64,000 nucleotides of DNA from Turneriella parva DSM 21527 (GTDB lineage: Bacteria > Spirochaetota > Leptospiria > Turneriellales > Turneriellaceae), in contig NC_018020.1 of the NCBI RefSeq assembly GCF_000266885.1, positions 124,001-188,000 of the forward strand. The letters run 5' to 3'. Both the position numbers and the translations under genes were made by a program. Within the stretch, counting starts at the first letter, position 1, and every line of letters begins with the position of its first letter. Below the pieces are notes generated by a model that saw nothing but the letters and a program-made list of their open reading frames with translations, did no database searches and was not told where the DNA came from. This document shows, in pieces, positions 26,646-35,276 of this stretch.

Positions 26646-28735
26646 TGCACCTGTTTGCCTCAATCGTCTTTAACCTGCTAATAGCCACGTCGGCATATTC
26701 GGCCATTATGGCCGCTTTGCACATTCGCAGACCCCAGCGCGGTGCGCTGCTCGCATCGGCGCGTTCTGCGCTCGAGCTGCACCTGATCGCGGTCTCTATC
26801 TGCGTGGTGATACTGCTCTATATGCTCGTCACCGCAGACTTCTCGATCGTCTACGTCGCCGAGCACGTGAACCTGCAGCTACCGGTTTTTTACCGGCTGA
26901 CCTCGCTCTGGGCGGGCCAGGCAGGCTCAATGCTCTGGTGGAACTTTCTCGTCGTGCTCTTTTCATACCTGGCGATACTCCATATACGCAAAGCAGAGCC
27001 GGCCCTCGAAGCCTGGATGATTGTCATTCTCATGTCACTTTCGCTGTTCTTTACCGCGATCGGCTGTTTTGCACCGTCATCTGACCCGTTCAGGGTATTT
27101 CAAGAAGGTGAGAAACTCTTTGCCCATGCCGAGGGCCGTGGGCTCAATCCGCTGCTGCAGCATTGGGCGATGATCATACATCCGCCTATTCTTTATCTGG
27201 GTTATGTTTCGTTCGCAGTACCTTTCGCCATTGCGATGGCAGCGCTGCTGAATTCGCAGTCGGCTTCACCGGTAGCGTGGATTAAGCACGTGCGCCGCTG
27301 GACTCTGTTCAGCTGGTTCTTTCTCGGCGTCGGCATTCTGCTCGGCGGCAAATGGGCCTATGAAGAGCTTGGCTGGGGCGGCTACTGGGCCTGGGATCCG
27401 GTTGAAAATGCATCGCTCATGCCCTGGCTGACAGCCACGGCATTCTTACACTCGATCATCGTGCAAGAACGGCGCGGCATGCTCAAAGTCTGGAACATGG
27501 TGCTCGTCTCGATTTCGTTTATCATGACAGTCGTCGGCACCGCTCTGACGCGGTCAGGTGTCGTACAATCGGTACATGCATTCGCGCAGTCGAATCTCGG
27601 CTGGTTCTTTTTGGGGTTCATCGTCGTGACGATGTTTTTTTGCACTTATGCAATTATTCGCGGTTATGAATCGCTCAAGTCGGCGCAACCGATCGAATCG
27701 CTGATGAGCCGTGAAGTCGGCTTTCTGTTCAACAACGTTTTGCTTTTGGCGTCGCTCTTTATCATCTTTTTCGGCACCATGTACCCGACGATGAGCGAAG
27801 CGATTTCAGGCAGACGTGAATCGGTCACGGCAGAATGGTTTAACAGATTTATGGCGCCGATGGGCATTCTTATTCTGTTTCTCACGGGGCTTGGGCCGCT
27901 GCTCGCATGGCGGTCAACAAGCTGGCATTCGCTGCTGAAAAACCTGCGACTGCCTGTGCTCGCTGCGGTGCTCGCTGCGGGTGTTTCGTTTTTAATCGTG
28001 GGGGGCACCGCCACCGAATGGAACGGATCAAAAGTAATGGCGATCATCACGTTTGCGACCGCGGCTTTTGTAGTGGCAGGTGTGCTCGAAGAATGGCTGC
28101 GCGCTGCGCTCAGCCGGCGCACCTATAGCGGCGAAAATCTGCCGCTCGCAATTATACTTGTACTTTTTCAGAACAAGCGGCGCTTTTTGGGCTACATGGT
28201 GCATATCTCGCTCGCCATATTGTTCTCAGGCTTTGCCGGGCTCGCGTTCGGCACCGAGGGCAGACTGATGCTCTCGCCGGGTGAAGCGCAGCATTTTGCC
28301 GGCTATACAATACACGTCGAAAATTACGAAGAGAAAGGCCAGCCCGAAGGTGCACGCATTCCCCTATACGGTACCCGCATGGTGACCGTTGCGGTCTACC
28401 GCGATAATACTCTTGTGGGACGCGACACCACCGAAATTCGCACCTACCCGATGTATAATTTCAGAGAGGGGCGCTACTCAGACACGCAGAACACTTCTGA
28501 ACCCGCGATCATTTCAAAGTTCAACGCCGACGTCTACCTGCAGCTGGGCGGCGACGAAAAGGGTAAGCTCGTTATTCAGGTATGGCTAAACCCACTCGTA
28601 CGGTGGGTCTGGGGTGGTTTCGCTTTTTTTGGTCTCATGGGCCTGCTGCTGCTGCTGCCGGTCGGTGAGAAAAAGTTTATCGGCTTCGGCAGCCTCAAAT
28701 TTTCTCTTATACCGAGGTCGCGAACCGCGCCTTAG
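26645..28735 (+). CDS. ccmF: Cytochrome c-type biogenesis protein CcmF
   Basis: A 696-residue protein with about 14 membrane helices. The haem-handling WWD motif is intact: WGGYWAWDPVENASLMPWL near residues 243-261, with the conserved His in HPPILYLGYVS and the further HSIIVQERRG. CcmF is the haem-lyase part of system I, attaching haem to apocytochrome c in the periplasm. The start forms TAATG with the previous stop. No other ccm genes are adjacent, so they must lie elsewhere. The last ~40 residues contain a further hydrophobic segment, as in other CcmF proteins. Confidence 0.93.
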   Translation: MHLFASIVFNLLIATSAYSAIMAALHIRRPQRGALLASARSALELHLIAVSICVVILLYMLVTADFSIVYVAEHVNLQLPVFYRLTSLWAGQAGSMLWWNFLVVLFSYLAILHIRKAEPALEAWMIVILMSLSLFFTAIGCFAPSSDPFRVFQEGEKLFAHAEGRGLNPLLQHWAMIIHPPILYLGYVSFAVPFAIAMAALLNSQSASPVAWIKHVRRWTLFSWFFLGVGILLGGKWAYEELGWGGYWAWDPVENASLMPWLTATAFLHSIIVQERRGMLKVWNMVLVSISFIMTVVGTALTRSGVVQSVHAFAQSNLGWFFLGFIVVTMFFCTYAIIRGYESLKSAQPIESLMSREVGFLFNNVLLLASLFIIFFGTMYPTMSEAISGRRESVTAEWFNRFMAPMGILILFLTGLGPLLAWRSTSWHSLLKNLRLPVLAAVLAAGVSFLIVGGTATEWNGSKVMAIITFATAAFVVAGVLEEWLRAALSRRTYSGENLPLAIILVLFQNKRRFLGYMVHISLAILFSGFAGLAFGTEGRLMLSPGEAQHFAGYTIHVENYEEKGQPEGARIPLYGTRMVTVAVYRDNTLVGRDTTEIRTYPMYNFREGRYSDTQNTSEPAIISKFNADVYLQLGGDEKGKLVIQVWLNPLVRWVWGGFAFFGLMGLLLLLPVGEKKFIGFGSLKFSLIPRSRTAP

Positions 28736-28759
28736 AACGGGCGCAAAAATTGCTGCAAA

Positions 28760-28793
28760 GGGGCAGAGAGTGATTTAGAGCAGAATCTGCCCC
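28760..28793 (+). other. Hairpin in the ppc leader
   Basis: Arms GGGGCAGA (28760-28767) and TCTGCCCC (28786-28793) with an 18-nt loop lie just upstream of the ppc ATG (28803), within the 67-bp gap after ccmF. It could slow readthrough from ccmF or occlude the ppc ribosome site. No T run is present, so it is not a clear terminator. Confidence 0.45.
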
Positions 28794-28802
28794 AAATACA
28801 GA

Positions 28803-31553
28803 ATGAAAAGCACAGACGCCAACGCGAGACTCCAAGAAGACATCGGATTCTTGCATGGCATTCTCGGCGAAGTTATCAGACAGCGAGAGGGTGAACAATT
28901 TCTGGATCAGGTTTCTGCAGTACTGCACAACTCAGCTGCGTATCGCAGCAGCCGAAAAAATGAGGATTTCGAAGCGCTACGAAAGCAGTTTGCTGAATTT
29001 GATGCCGAGCGCGCCGAAAAGATCACGCGGGCCCTGTCGTGTTACCTCAGCCTCGTGAATATTGCCGAAGAGCAAAATAAAGCACTCATCGAACGCGGCG
29101 CAGCGGCCGGCGAAACACTTGCCGATCTCGGCAAAACTTTTCGAACTCTAAAAGAATCGGGCATCTCCAAAGAGACGCTGTACGATGCCGTGACCAATAT
29201 GCATATTGAGCTTGTACTCACGGCGCACCCCACTGAAATCATGCGGCGCTCGCTCATGCAAAAATATGCGAACATAGCGCGCCACCTCGAAATTCGCGCG
29301 TATAGCGACGTGCCGCACTATGAGCAGCAACTGAACACCGAAGCGATTCGGCGCGAGATTTTCGGCATGTGGGAAACCGACGCAATCCGAAAGAAAAAGC
29401 CTACGCCGACAGATGAGGCCTATGGCGGCCTTCTGGTTTTTGAGCAAACCCTCTGGCAAGAGCTGCCCAGATATTTGCGCGAAGTTTCAGACCTGCTGAA
29501 ACGAGAAACAGGCAAGGCGCTGCCGCTTGAGGCAGTGCCGATCTGTTTCGCGTCGTGGATGGGTGGCGACCGCGATGGTAACCCCAACGTCACGGCGGCC
29601 GTCACGCAACGCGCGGTTTGGCTCGCCCAGTGGATGGCCGCGGTGCTTTACGACCGTGAAATTGACAAACTGCGCTTTGAACTTTCGCTACGCTCAGGCG
29701 ACGAGAAACTCGCGGCACTAACCGAAAATGCGCACGAGCCCTACCGGGTTTACCTAAAGGGCATTCACAACCGCATGGTTTCGACGCGCACCCGGCTCGA
29801 AGACCTGTTGCAGCGCGGTCATTCAGAAGTTCAGGGCCACTACCGAAATGCGGGCGAGCTGATTCGCGAACTCACCGTGGTGTATGACTCGCTGATCGCC
29901 ACCAATATGCACGCCGTTGCCGAAGGGCGTCTCACCGACCTGTTACGACGACTCTCGGTCTTCGGCCTGCATTTGGTGAAGCTCGATATTCGGCAAGAGT
30001 CTTCACGCCACCGCGAGGCGCTCGGCGCCATCACACAGAGCCTCGGGCTCGGAAACTATGCAGATTACCCCGAGAATGAAAAGATTGCATTCCTTTGCGC
30101 CGAACTCAAAGAGCGTCGCCCGCTGATACCGCTCGACCTCGCCTGCGATGCAGAGGTGCGCGAGGTGCTCGATACCTTCTCAATGCTTTCCCGCATTCGA
30201 ACTGAATCATTGGGCGCGTATGTCATATCGATGGCGAGAAGCGTCTCTGATATTCTCGCCGTGCAGCTTTTGCAGAAGGTGACAGGGCGCAAAACACCGC
30301 TGCGCGTGGTACCGCTGTTCGAGACCATCAACGACCTGGTGAATGCTCCACAGATTCTGCGTAAGCTGTTCGCGATACCCGAGTACCGTGCGCTCATAGG
30401 CAACAAACAGGAAATCATGATCGGCTACTCAGACAGCTCGAAAGATTCGGGAATTCTCACCGCCGCCTGGAACCTTTTTCGCTGCCAAGAAGAGATCATC
30501 AAAGTTGCACAAGAAGCAGGCGTTGAAGTCACGCTCTTTCACGGGCGAGGCGGCACTATTGGCCGTGGAGGCGGCCCCTCGCACCTGGCGATACTTTCGC
30601 AGCCGCCGGGTTCTGTCGAGGGCCGCATGCGGGTAACGGAACAGGGTGAAATGATTCAGGCAAAATTCGGATTGCCCACCGTCGCGCGCCGCAGCCTCGA
30701 AATCTACACGAGCGCTGTGCTCACCGCAAGTCTGAAACCCCCGCCGGGGCCGCCGCAAGAATTTCGCGATGTCATGGAATCGCTTTCTGAAAGCGCGGCG
30801 GCCGAATACAGAAGACTCGTGTACGAAACACCCGAATTCATCGATTATTTCAGAGCGGCGACACCCGAACAAGAACTGGGAAATCTGAACATAGGCTCAA
30901 GGCCCGCAAAACGTCGCTCCGGCGGTTCGCCCCGAGAGGCACATCCTGTGCCGCGCGAACCCGGGACATCCGTGTCCCAAGGTTCGCCCAAAGAAGCACA
31001 TCCGGTGCCGCGCGAACCCGGGACATCCGTGTCCCAAGGAATAGACGCACTGCGCGCGATACCGTGGATCTTTGCCTGGACGCAGGTGCGTCTCATGTTG
31101 CCGTCGTGGCTGGGCGTGGGCACTGCGCTCGCCAAAATTCTCGAATCAGACAAGCGCGATACATTACTGCGTATGCGCAGTGAATGGTATTTCTTTCGGT
31201 CGTTCATCGATTTGATCGAAATGGTACTCATTAAATCTGACGCGCGCATCGCCGCGCACTACGACAGCCGGCTTGTCGACGCCTCTCTGCAGCCTGTGGC
31301 GAACCAGATTCACGAGCGCCTCGCGAATACCATTCGCCGTGTTAGCGAAATTTCACCTGCTGGCAGCCTTGTTGCATACGATGCGAATTTACGGCGCGAA
31401 ATCGAATACCGCTCACTCTGGCTCGACCCGCTCAATATTCTGCAGGCCGATTACCTGATGCGGCTGAGAAAAGAACCTGAGAACGAAGTTTTGCGGCGCG
31501 GTCTTTTGCTTACCATAAACGGTATAGCGGCGGGACTCAAGAATACCGGTTGA
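28803..31553 (+). CDS. ppc: Phosphoenolpyruvate carboxylase with a 38-residue insert in the mobile loop
   Basis: A 916-residue enzyme converting PEP and bicarbonate to oxaloacetate, feeding the TCA cycle. Family blocks are present: VLTAHPTEIMRRS (His near 142), WMGGDRDGNPNVT, LFHGRGGTIGRGGGPSH (near 578-594), RVTEQGEMIQAKFG and ELGNLNIGSRPAKRR. Directly after KRRSG come residues 708-745, two near-identical 19-residue copies (unit GSPREAHPVPREPGTSVSQ), after which GIDALRAIPWIFAWTQ resumes. Without the insert the length (878) matches E. coli PEPC (883) and the loop reads KRRSGGIDALRAIPW, the normal consensus. The insert lies in the mobile catalytic loop, so activity or regulation may be altered; frame is kept. 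Confidence 0.96.
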   Translation: MKSTDANARLQEDIGFLHGILGEVIRQREGEQFLDQVSAVLHNSAAYRSSRKNEDFEALRKQFAEFDAERAEKITRALSCYLSLVNIAEEQNKALIERGAAAGETLADLGKTFRTLKESGISKETLYDAVTNMHIELVLTAHPTEIMRRSLMQKYANIARHLEIRAYSDVPHYEQQLNTEAIRREIFGMWETDAIRKKKPTPTDEAYGGLLVFEQTLWQELPRYLREVSDLLKRETGKALPLEAVPICFASWMGGDRDGNPNVTAAVTQRAVWLAQWMAAVLYDREIDKLRFELSLRSGDEKLAALTENAHEPYRVYLKGIHNRMVSTRTRLEDLLQRGHSEVQGHYRNAGELIRELTVVYDSLIATNMHAVAEGRLTDLLRRLSVFGLHLVKLDIRQESSRHREALGAITQSLGLGNYADYPENEKIAFLCAELKERRPLIPLDLACDAEVREVLDTFSMLSRIRTESLGAYVISMARSVSDILAVQLLQKVTGRKTPLRVVPLFETINDLVNAPQILRKLFAIPEYRALIGNKQEIMIGYSDSSKDSGILTAAWNLFRCQEEIIKVAQEAGVEVTLFHGRGGTIGRGGGPSHLAILSQPPGSVEGRMRVTEQGEMIQAKFGLPTVARRSLEIYTSAVLTASLKPPPGPPQEFRDVMESLSESAAAEYRRLVYETPEFIDYFRAATPEQELGNLNIGSRPAKRRSGGSPREAHPVPREPGTSVSQGSPKEAHPVPREPGTSVSQGIDALRAIPWIFAWTQVRLMLPSWLGVGTALAKILESDKRDTLLRMRSEWYFFRSFIDLIEMVLIKSDARIAAHYDSRLVDASLQPVANQIHERLANTIRRVSEISPAGSLVAYDANLRREIEYRSLWLDPLNILQADYLMRLRKEPENEVLRRGLLLTINGIAAGLKNTG
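30924..31037. repeat. Tandem 57-bp palindromic unit inside ppc
   Basis: Two copies (30924-30980 and 30981-31037) differ at only a few positions. Each has hairpin A (GGTTCGC pairing with GCGAACC, enclosing GCACA-TCC-TGTGC) and hairpin B (GGGACA-TCCG-TGTCCC). The unit is a multiple of three, has no stop in this frame, and interrupts a highly conserved coding block. I found no other copy in the window. Confidence 0.95.
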
Positions 31554-31628
31554 TCGCGCCATGAAAGGCAACGCAGGCAAACGACGATATTCTTGACATT
31601 CTCACTTTTGCTTGGCGAAATACCGCAG

Positions 31629-32798
31629 ATGAAAAAACACCTTCTCTATATCATCGTAGCAACATTTGCTCTACCGGGCGTTGAGCTGGGCGCTGCCCGT
31701 CGCAATGCGAAAAAAACAGCTAAAGAGACAGCAGCGGCTGCAAACCAAACAGCTTCGCCTGAAGCCGCGCGCGTCGCAATTCTCTTGTATCAAGACAAGA
31801 CGGGCACCAAGAACTTTGAGTATATGCCGGGTTCACTGAAAGAGGCGATTACCGCATCGATGCACCAGAAATTCGAATTTACCGAAGTTGATTCAAGCAA
31901 GGTCGACCCGGTCGTTGAACAAATCAGGGCAAAGTCAAAGGGTACCATCGGCGCAAAAGAAGCCGCCGAAATTTGCCGCAAGGCTGACGTCGATATTCTG
32001 ATCTATGGTGATTTCTCTTACAACAAAGAAGCAGAAGAAATCGAAATCCACACCAATATTTCTCTCGGCTCTACCGACAAGTTCAGGCTTTTGCCTGCCG
32101 TTGAGAACCGCGTCGACAGCACTATCTTTCAGGCAGCCGACAAGGTCGCAACAGACATCGTTGCCGAAATCACCAAAGTTGCGCTCGAACAGCAACAGGC
32201 AAAGGGTAAGGCCGAACTTGACAAAAAGGGCAAGACGCAGCTCGACAAAACAGAAAAATCGAAAACCTGGCAAGATATCAATTGGTCGTTCGCTCTGTCC
32301 GCTGGTCCAATGTATCCGTTGGTAAACCGCGACGCGGCCGATGTAAAGACAGAACCCGCCGCAAGTCTTTACGGGCATTACCGCCTGAAAAACGCCTGGC
32401 ATATCGGCGCGTTTACGTCTTTTTCTGGCCTCAGATCTTATGGTAAAAACTCACCGTACCAGACGAACTTCGATCACCTTTCAGGGGCCGCAACCGTCGG
32501 CTATTTCTTCGACCTTTCGCCGCGTTGGCGCTGGACGAACTTCGTCGGCGCGGGCTACTATTACGGCAGGCTATCGGTGAGCACCGAGTGTTCTTCGCAG
32601 AACACCCAGTGCAGCACGGGCAGCTTTCAGCCGATCAGCCAAGATGCCAAGAACCCATTCTTCATGGCGAGAACGGGCATTCACTTCTTGATCTTTTCGT
32701 GGCTCGCAATCGGCGCTGACGCCGAATACCGCATGTACTATGATTCGAAACCGATCAATACAGTCGGTGCGGCGCTGGCAATCACGGGCATGTTCTGA
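31629..32798 (+). CDS. Exported two-domain protein: FlgO/CsgG-like domain plus beta-barrel
   Basis: A 389-residue protein starting at ATG 31629 (MKKHLLYIIV, signal peptide to about residue 23). Residues 45-190 (ARVAILLYQDKTGTKNF, ADVDILIYGDFSYNKEAEE) look like the periplasmic domain of FlgO/CsgG/TolB-type proteins. A Lys/Gln-rich linker follows, then from about 235 alternating strands (SFALSAGPMYPLV, AWHIGAFTSFSGL, WTNFVGAGYYYGRLSV) ending in Phe, typical of an outer-membrane barrel. A possible -35 box TTGACA lies at 31593-31598. Function unknown; probably outer-membrane. Confidence 0.75.
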   Translation: MKKHLLYIIVATFALPGVELGAARRNAKKTAKETAAAANQTASPEAARVAILLYQDKTGTKNFEYMPGSLKEAITASMHQKFEFTEVDSSKVDPVVEQIRAKSKGTIGAKEAAEICRKADVDILIYGDFSYNKEAEEIEIHTNISLGSTDKFRLLPAVENRVDSTIFQAADKVATDIVAEITKVALEQQQAKGKAELDKKGKTQLDKTEKSKTWQDINWSFALSAGPMYPLVNRDAADVKTEPAASLYGHYRLKNAWHIGAFTSFSGLRSYGKNSPYQTNFDHLSGAATVGYFFDLSPRWRWTNFVGAGYYYGRLSVSTECSSQNTQCSTGSFQPISQDAKNPFFMARTGIHFLIFSWLAIGADAEYRMYYDSKPINTVGAALAITGMF

Positions 32799-32806
32799 GA
32801 GGTGCC

Positions 32807-33475
32807 GTGAAGAAATACTTTCCATCGCTATTGCTCGCGCTAGCCTCAGGCAGCAGCTGCACAAATATCGGTCTGGCTGATTACCTCGAGAACCCCGCGA
32901 GCGCGCTGACGTTAACCGCGTTCGTCGGGTCAGTGAACACCTCGGGCGATATGGGTACCTATTCTGCTGGAATTTTTACTGGTTGCGCCACGTTTCAGGG
33001 TTTGCTCAGAGCAGACTGCGCGTGTCGCACCATGGCAGCAAATGCTGGCCTGTCAGGTAGCAATAATTTTATCGCCTTCATGAGCGCGGCGGCTTATGAC
33101 ATGACCTGCCGAATCGCCGGCACCAATGGTCAACAGCTCAACTGTTCAGTGCCTTCCGGTGGCCCCAACTGGGCAAATATGAACGGGCAAAAGATTGCTC
33201 AGGGTTACGCCGGCCTTTTGAGCGGCAACCTGCTTGCGCCGCTTAACCTCACAGAAAATAAGGGTACCCCGACTGCTACCGTTGTCTGGACAGGCACGCA
33301 AGCGGGTGGTCAGTATTTTAGCAATGGCAGCAATAACTGCGGAGATTTCACAGTTGGCTCGGTCAATAATTCCGTAGTTGGCGATTTCAACAGCACTTCA
33401 TCTGCATGGCTGAATACAGGCACGATACAAGGCTGCACCAACAACGGCACGATCTACTGCGTTGCCAGACCATGA
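32807..33475 (+). CDS. DUF1554-type Cys-rich lipoprotein
   Basis: A 222-residue protein from GTG 32807 with lipobox ASGSSC (Cys 18). The mature region fits DUF1554 proteins, which I know mainly from Leptospira: GCATFQGLLRADCACRTMAA, MTCRIAGTNGQQLNC, TATVVWTGTQAGGQYFSNG and NNCGDFTVG, with cysteines spaced for disulphides. Likely a surface or outer-membrane lipoprotein of unknown role. It starts 8 nt after the beta-barrel gene and ends in an ATGA overlap with the reductase gene. Confidence 0.8.
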   Translation: MKKYFPSLLLALASGSSCTNIGLADYLENPASALTLTAFVGSVNTSGDMGTYSAGIFTGCATFQGLLRADCACRTMAANAGLSGSNNFIAFMSAAAYDMTCRIAGTNGQQLNCSVPSGGPNWANMNGQKIAQGYAGLLSGNLLAPLNLTENKGTPTATVVWTGTQAGGQYFSNGSNNCGDFTVGSVNNSVVGDFNSTSSAWLNTGTIQGCTNNGTIYCVARP

Positions 33476-34566
33476 TCTACCGTCGCCTCGGCACCACCGA
33501 TCTCGACGTGAGCGCCATTTGCCTCGGTACGATGACATGGGGATTTCAAAATACCGAAGCCGACGCGCATGAACAGATGGATTACGCCCTTGCGCAAGGC
33601 GTGAATTTTTTCGACACCGCAGAGATGTACGCGGTACCCCCTTCTGCCGACACATACGGCAAGACCGAAACCATCATTGGCACCTGGTTCGCGGCCCGCA
33701 AGAACCGTGACAAGGTTATTCTCGCAACGAAGATCGCCGGCAACGGCCTCAAGTGGATTCATGACGGCAGCGACATCAACCGCGCGAGCATCACCGCATC
33801 GGTCGAAGGGTCGCTCAAACGTTTGCAGACCGACTACATCGATCTTTACCAGCTGCACTGGCCAAACCGCGGTTCATACCATTTCGGCCAGCAGTGGACA
33901 TATAAGATTAAAAAGTCGACCTTGGGGCACGGAGAACCTGGGGTCGGCGGAGCCACGGAGGGCAGAGCGCCGACGAACGCACACGAAATAAACAATTTCG
34001 TCGAGGTGCTCACGACGCTCAAAGAGCTGATTGCAGCAGGCAAGATCAGGTATGTAGGATTATCCAACGAAACGGCATGGGGCACGATGAAATACCTGCA
34101 CGCAGCCGAAACGAATAACCTGCCGCGGATGCAGTCAATTCAGAACGAATACAGCCTGCTCTACCGTCTGCACGAACCCGACCTCATGGAAATCTCAATA
34201 CGCGAAAAGGTGGGCCTGTTGGCCTGGTCGCCGCTCGCATCGGGAATGCTCACCGGCAAATACGCGGGCGGCGCGCGGCCCACAGGCAGCCGCTGGACAC
34301 TCTCGAGCCGTTTCAACCAGCGTGACACGCCGCAGGCGCACGCGGCAGTCGACCGCTATCTCGCCGTCGCGAAAAAATACAATATCGATGTTGCGCAGAT
34401 GGCGATTGCTTTTGTGCTTTCGCGCCCATTCGTGACTGCAGCGATTATCGGGGCGACGAGCAGAGAGCAGCTCAAGACGAATATCGCGGCGGTAGATCTG
34501 GAACTCAGCAAAGAAGTTTTGAATGAAATCGCGGCGGTTCGCCGCGATTTCCCTATGCCTTTCTAG
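33472..34566 (+). CDS. tas: Aldo/keto reductase, Tas type, with probable insert
   Basis: A 364-residue NADP(H)-dependent reductase closely matching E. coli Tas by recognisable segments: LGTMTWGFQNTEADAHEQMD, FFDTAEMYAVPPSADTYGKT (catalytic Asp, Tyr), ILATKIAGNG (Lys), LYQLHWPNR (His), VGLSNETAWG and the C-terminal cofactor region IIGATSREQLKTNI. Between TYKIKK and NNFVEVLTTL there are about 23 extra residues (LGHGEPGVGGATEGRAPTNA) absent from Tas, encoded by sequence with palindromic arms. Start ATG overlaps the previous TGA (33472). Substrate uncertain. Confidence 0.9.
   Translation: MIYRRLGTTDLDVSAICLGTMTWGFQNTEADAHEQMDYALAQGVNFFDTAEMYAVPPSADTYGKTETIIGTWFAARKNRDKVILATKIAGNGLKWIHDGSDINRASITASVEGSLKRLQTDYIDLYQLHWPNRGSYHFGQQWTYKIKKSTLGHGEPGVGGATEGRAPTNAHEINNFVEVLTTLKELIAAGKIRYVGLSNETAWGTMKYLHAAETNNLPRMQSIQNEYSLLYRLHEPDLMEISIREKVGLLAWSPLASGMLTGKYAGGARPTGSRWTLSSRFNQRDTPQAHAAVDRYLAVAKKYNIDVAQMAIAFVLSRPFVTAAIIGATSREQLKTNIAAVDLELSKEVLNEIAAVRRDFPMPF
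33918..33990. repeat. Probable in-frame palindromic insert in the Tas-type gene
   Basis: The extra segment contains arms GTCGGCG (about 33942-33948) and CGCCGAC (about 33968-33974) around GC-rich sequence. Its translation is Gly/Pro-rich and has no counterpart in Tas proteins as I recall them. Boundaries are approximate. Confidence 0.5.
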
Positions 34567-34587
34567 TTGGGGCGCGCCCCAACTTCA

Positions 34588-35037
34588 TCAGAGTTTAATC
34601 AGCGAATCGACTGAAAGGTTTCCGCCGCCACTGATCACGAGCGCTGCAGAGATGCCGATCGCGAGAATGAAGAACTCAACGCCCTCGCCTTTTTGCGCGC
34701 CATACCAGTTCATGAAAAAACCGTTCTGGCGGTGTACCATCAACATTGCGCCGAGCATAATGAGACCTACCGAGAGTGCGCCGATGCGGGTGCCTGCCCC
34801 CGAAAGCAGCATCAGGCCGCCAAAAAACTCACCGACGATCACCAGAAACGCCACGATTGCCGGTAAGCCGGCGGTTCCGGTGAAATAGCCCATTGTACCT
34901 TTGAACCCATAGCCACCAAACCAGCCCAGAAGCTTCTGTGCACCGTGGGGCAGAATCATCACGGCGAGCGCTACGCGCAGTACCAGGCCCGACCAGCCTG
35001 CGTCTGTCGCCACGATTGTTTGAATTAAATCTGTCAT
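34588..35037 (-). CDS. DoxX family membrane protein
   Basis: A 149-residue protein with four predicted membrane helices. The DoxX pattern is visible: LRVALAVMILPHGAQKLLGW, FGGYGFKGTMGYFTG, FLVIVGEFFGGLMLLSG and TRIGALSVGLIMLGAM. DoxX proteins are inner-membrane and linked to redox or thiol stress in several bacteria. The gene is divergent from a marR gene across a 239-bp gap with two GTTGA/TCAAC operators, a common arrangement for MarR-controlled DoxX genes. Confidence 0.9.
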   Translation of the reverse strand: MTDLIQTIVATDAGWSGLVLRVALAVMILPHGAQKLLGWFGGYGFKGTMGYFTGTAGLPAIVAFLVIVGEFFGGLMLLSGAGTRIGALSVGLIMLGAMLMVHRQNGFFMNWYGAQKGEGVEFFILAIGISAALVISGGGNLSVDSLIKL

Positions 35038-35196
35038 ATAAATCTCCTTATACCTTCAATTTTTCTGCCCGTTGCCTCTGTAGCGATCGCGAAGATTTTT
35101 TCGGGTAAGAGCAGAAAAGATGCCCAGCCACACCGGACTCGGCAGTTTTTCTGCGTTAACCGCTCATTTCGCGAGCGCCCGTAACATCGGGCAGCC

Positions 35197-35218
35197 ATTG
35201 GTTGACTAATCAACCAAT
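35197..35218. promoter_or_regulatory. MarR-type operator 1 (doxX side)
   Basis: Perfect inverted repeat with arms ATTGGTTGA and TCAACCAAT separated by CTAA, in the doxX/marR divergent gap. The core GTTGA-N4-TCAAC is repeated at operator 2, 30 bp away. Probably bound by the adjacent MarR protein. Confidence 0.7.
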
Positions 35219-35236
35219 AACATGAAGCTAACCCCA

Positions 35237-35270
35237 TTTAGTTGACTCGTCAACAAAAAGTTCGTAATTT
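35237..35270 (+). promoter_or_regulatory. marR promoter overlapping MarR-type operator 2
   Basis: A second GTTGA-CTCG-TCAAC palindrome (35241-35254) contains the -35 box TTGACT (35242-35247); a -10 box TAATTT follows after 17 bp (35265-35270), and the marR ATG is at 35277. Binding here would block the promoter, so autorepression is expected. Confidence 0.65.
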
Positions 35271-35276
35271 GTCGGC

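Noticed and set aside
30924-31037. Idea that the ppc insert is an intein or a split-gene signal
   Set aside because: Far too short, no intein motifs, and it consists of two tandem hairpin units.
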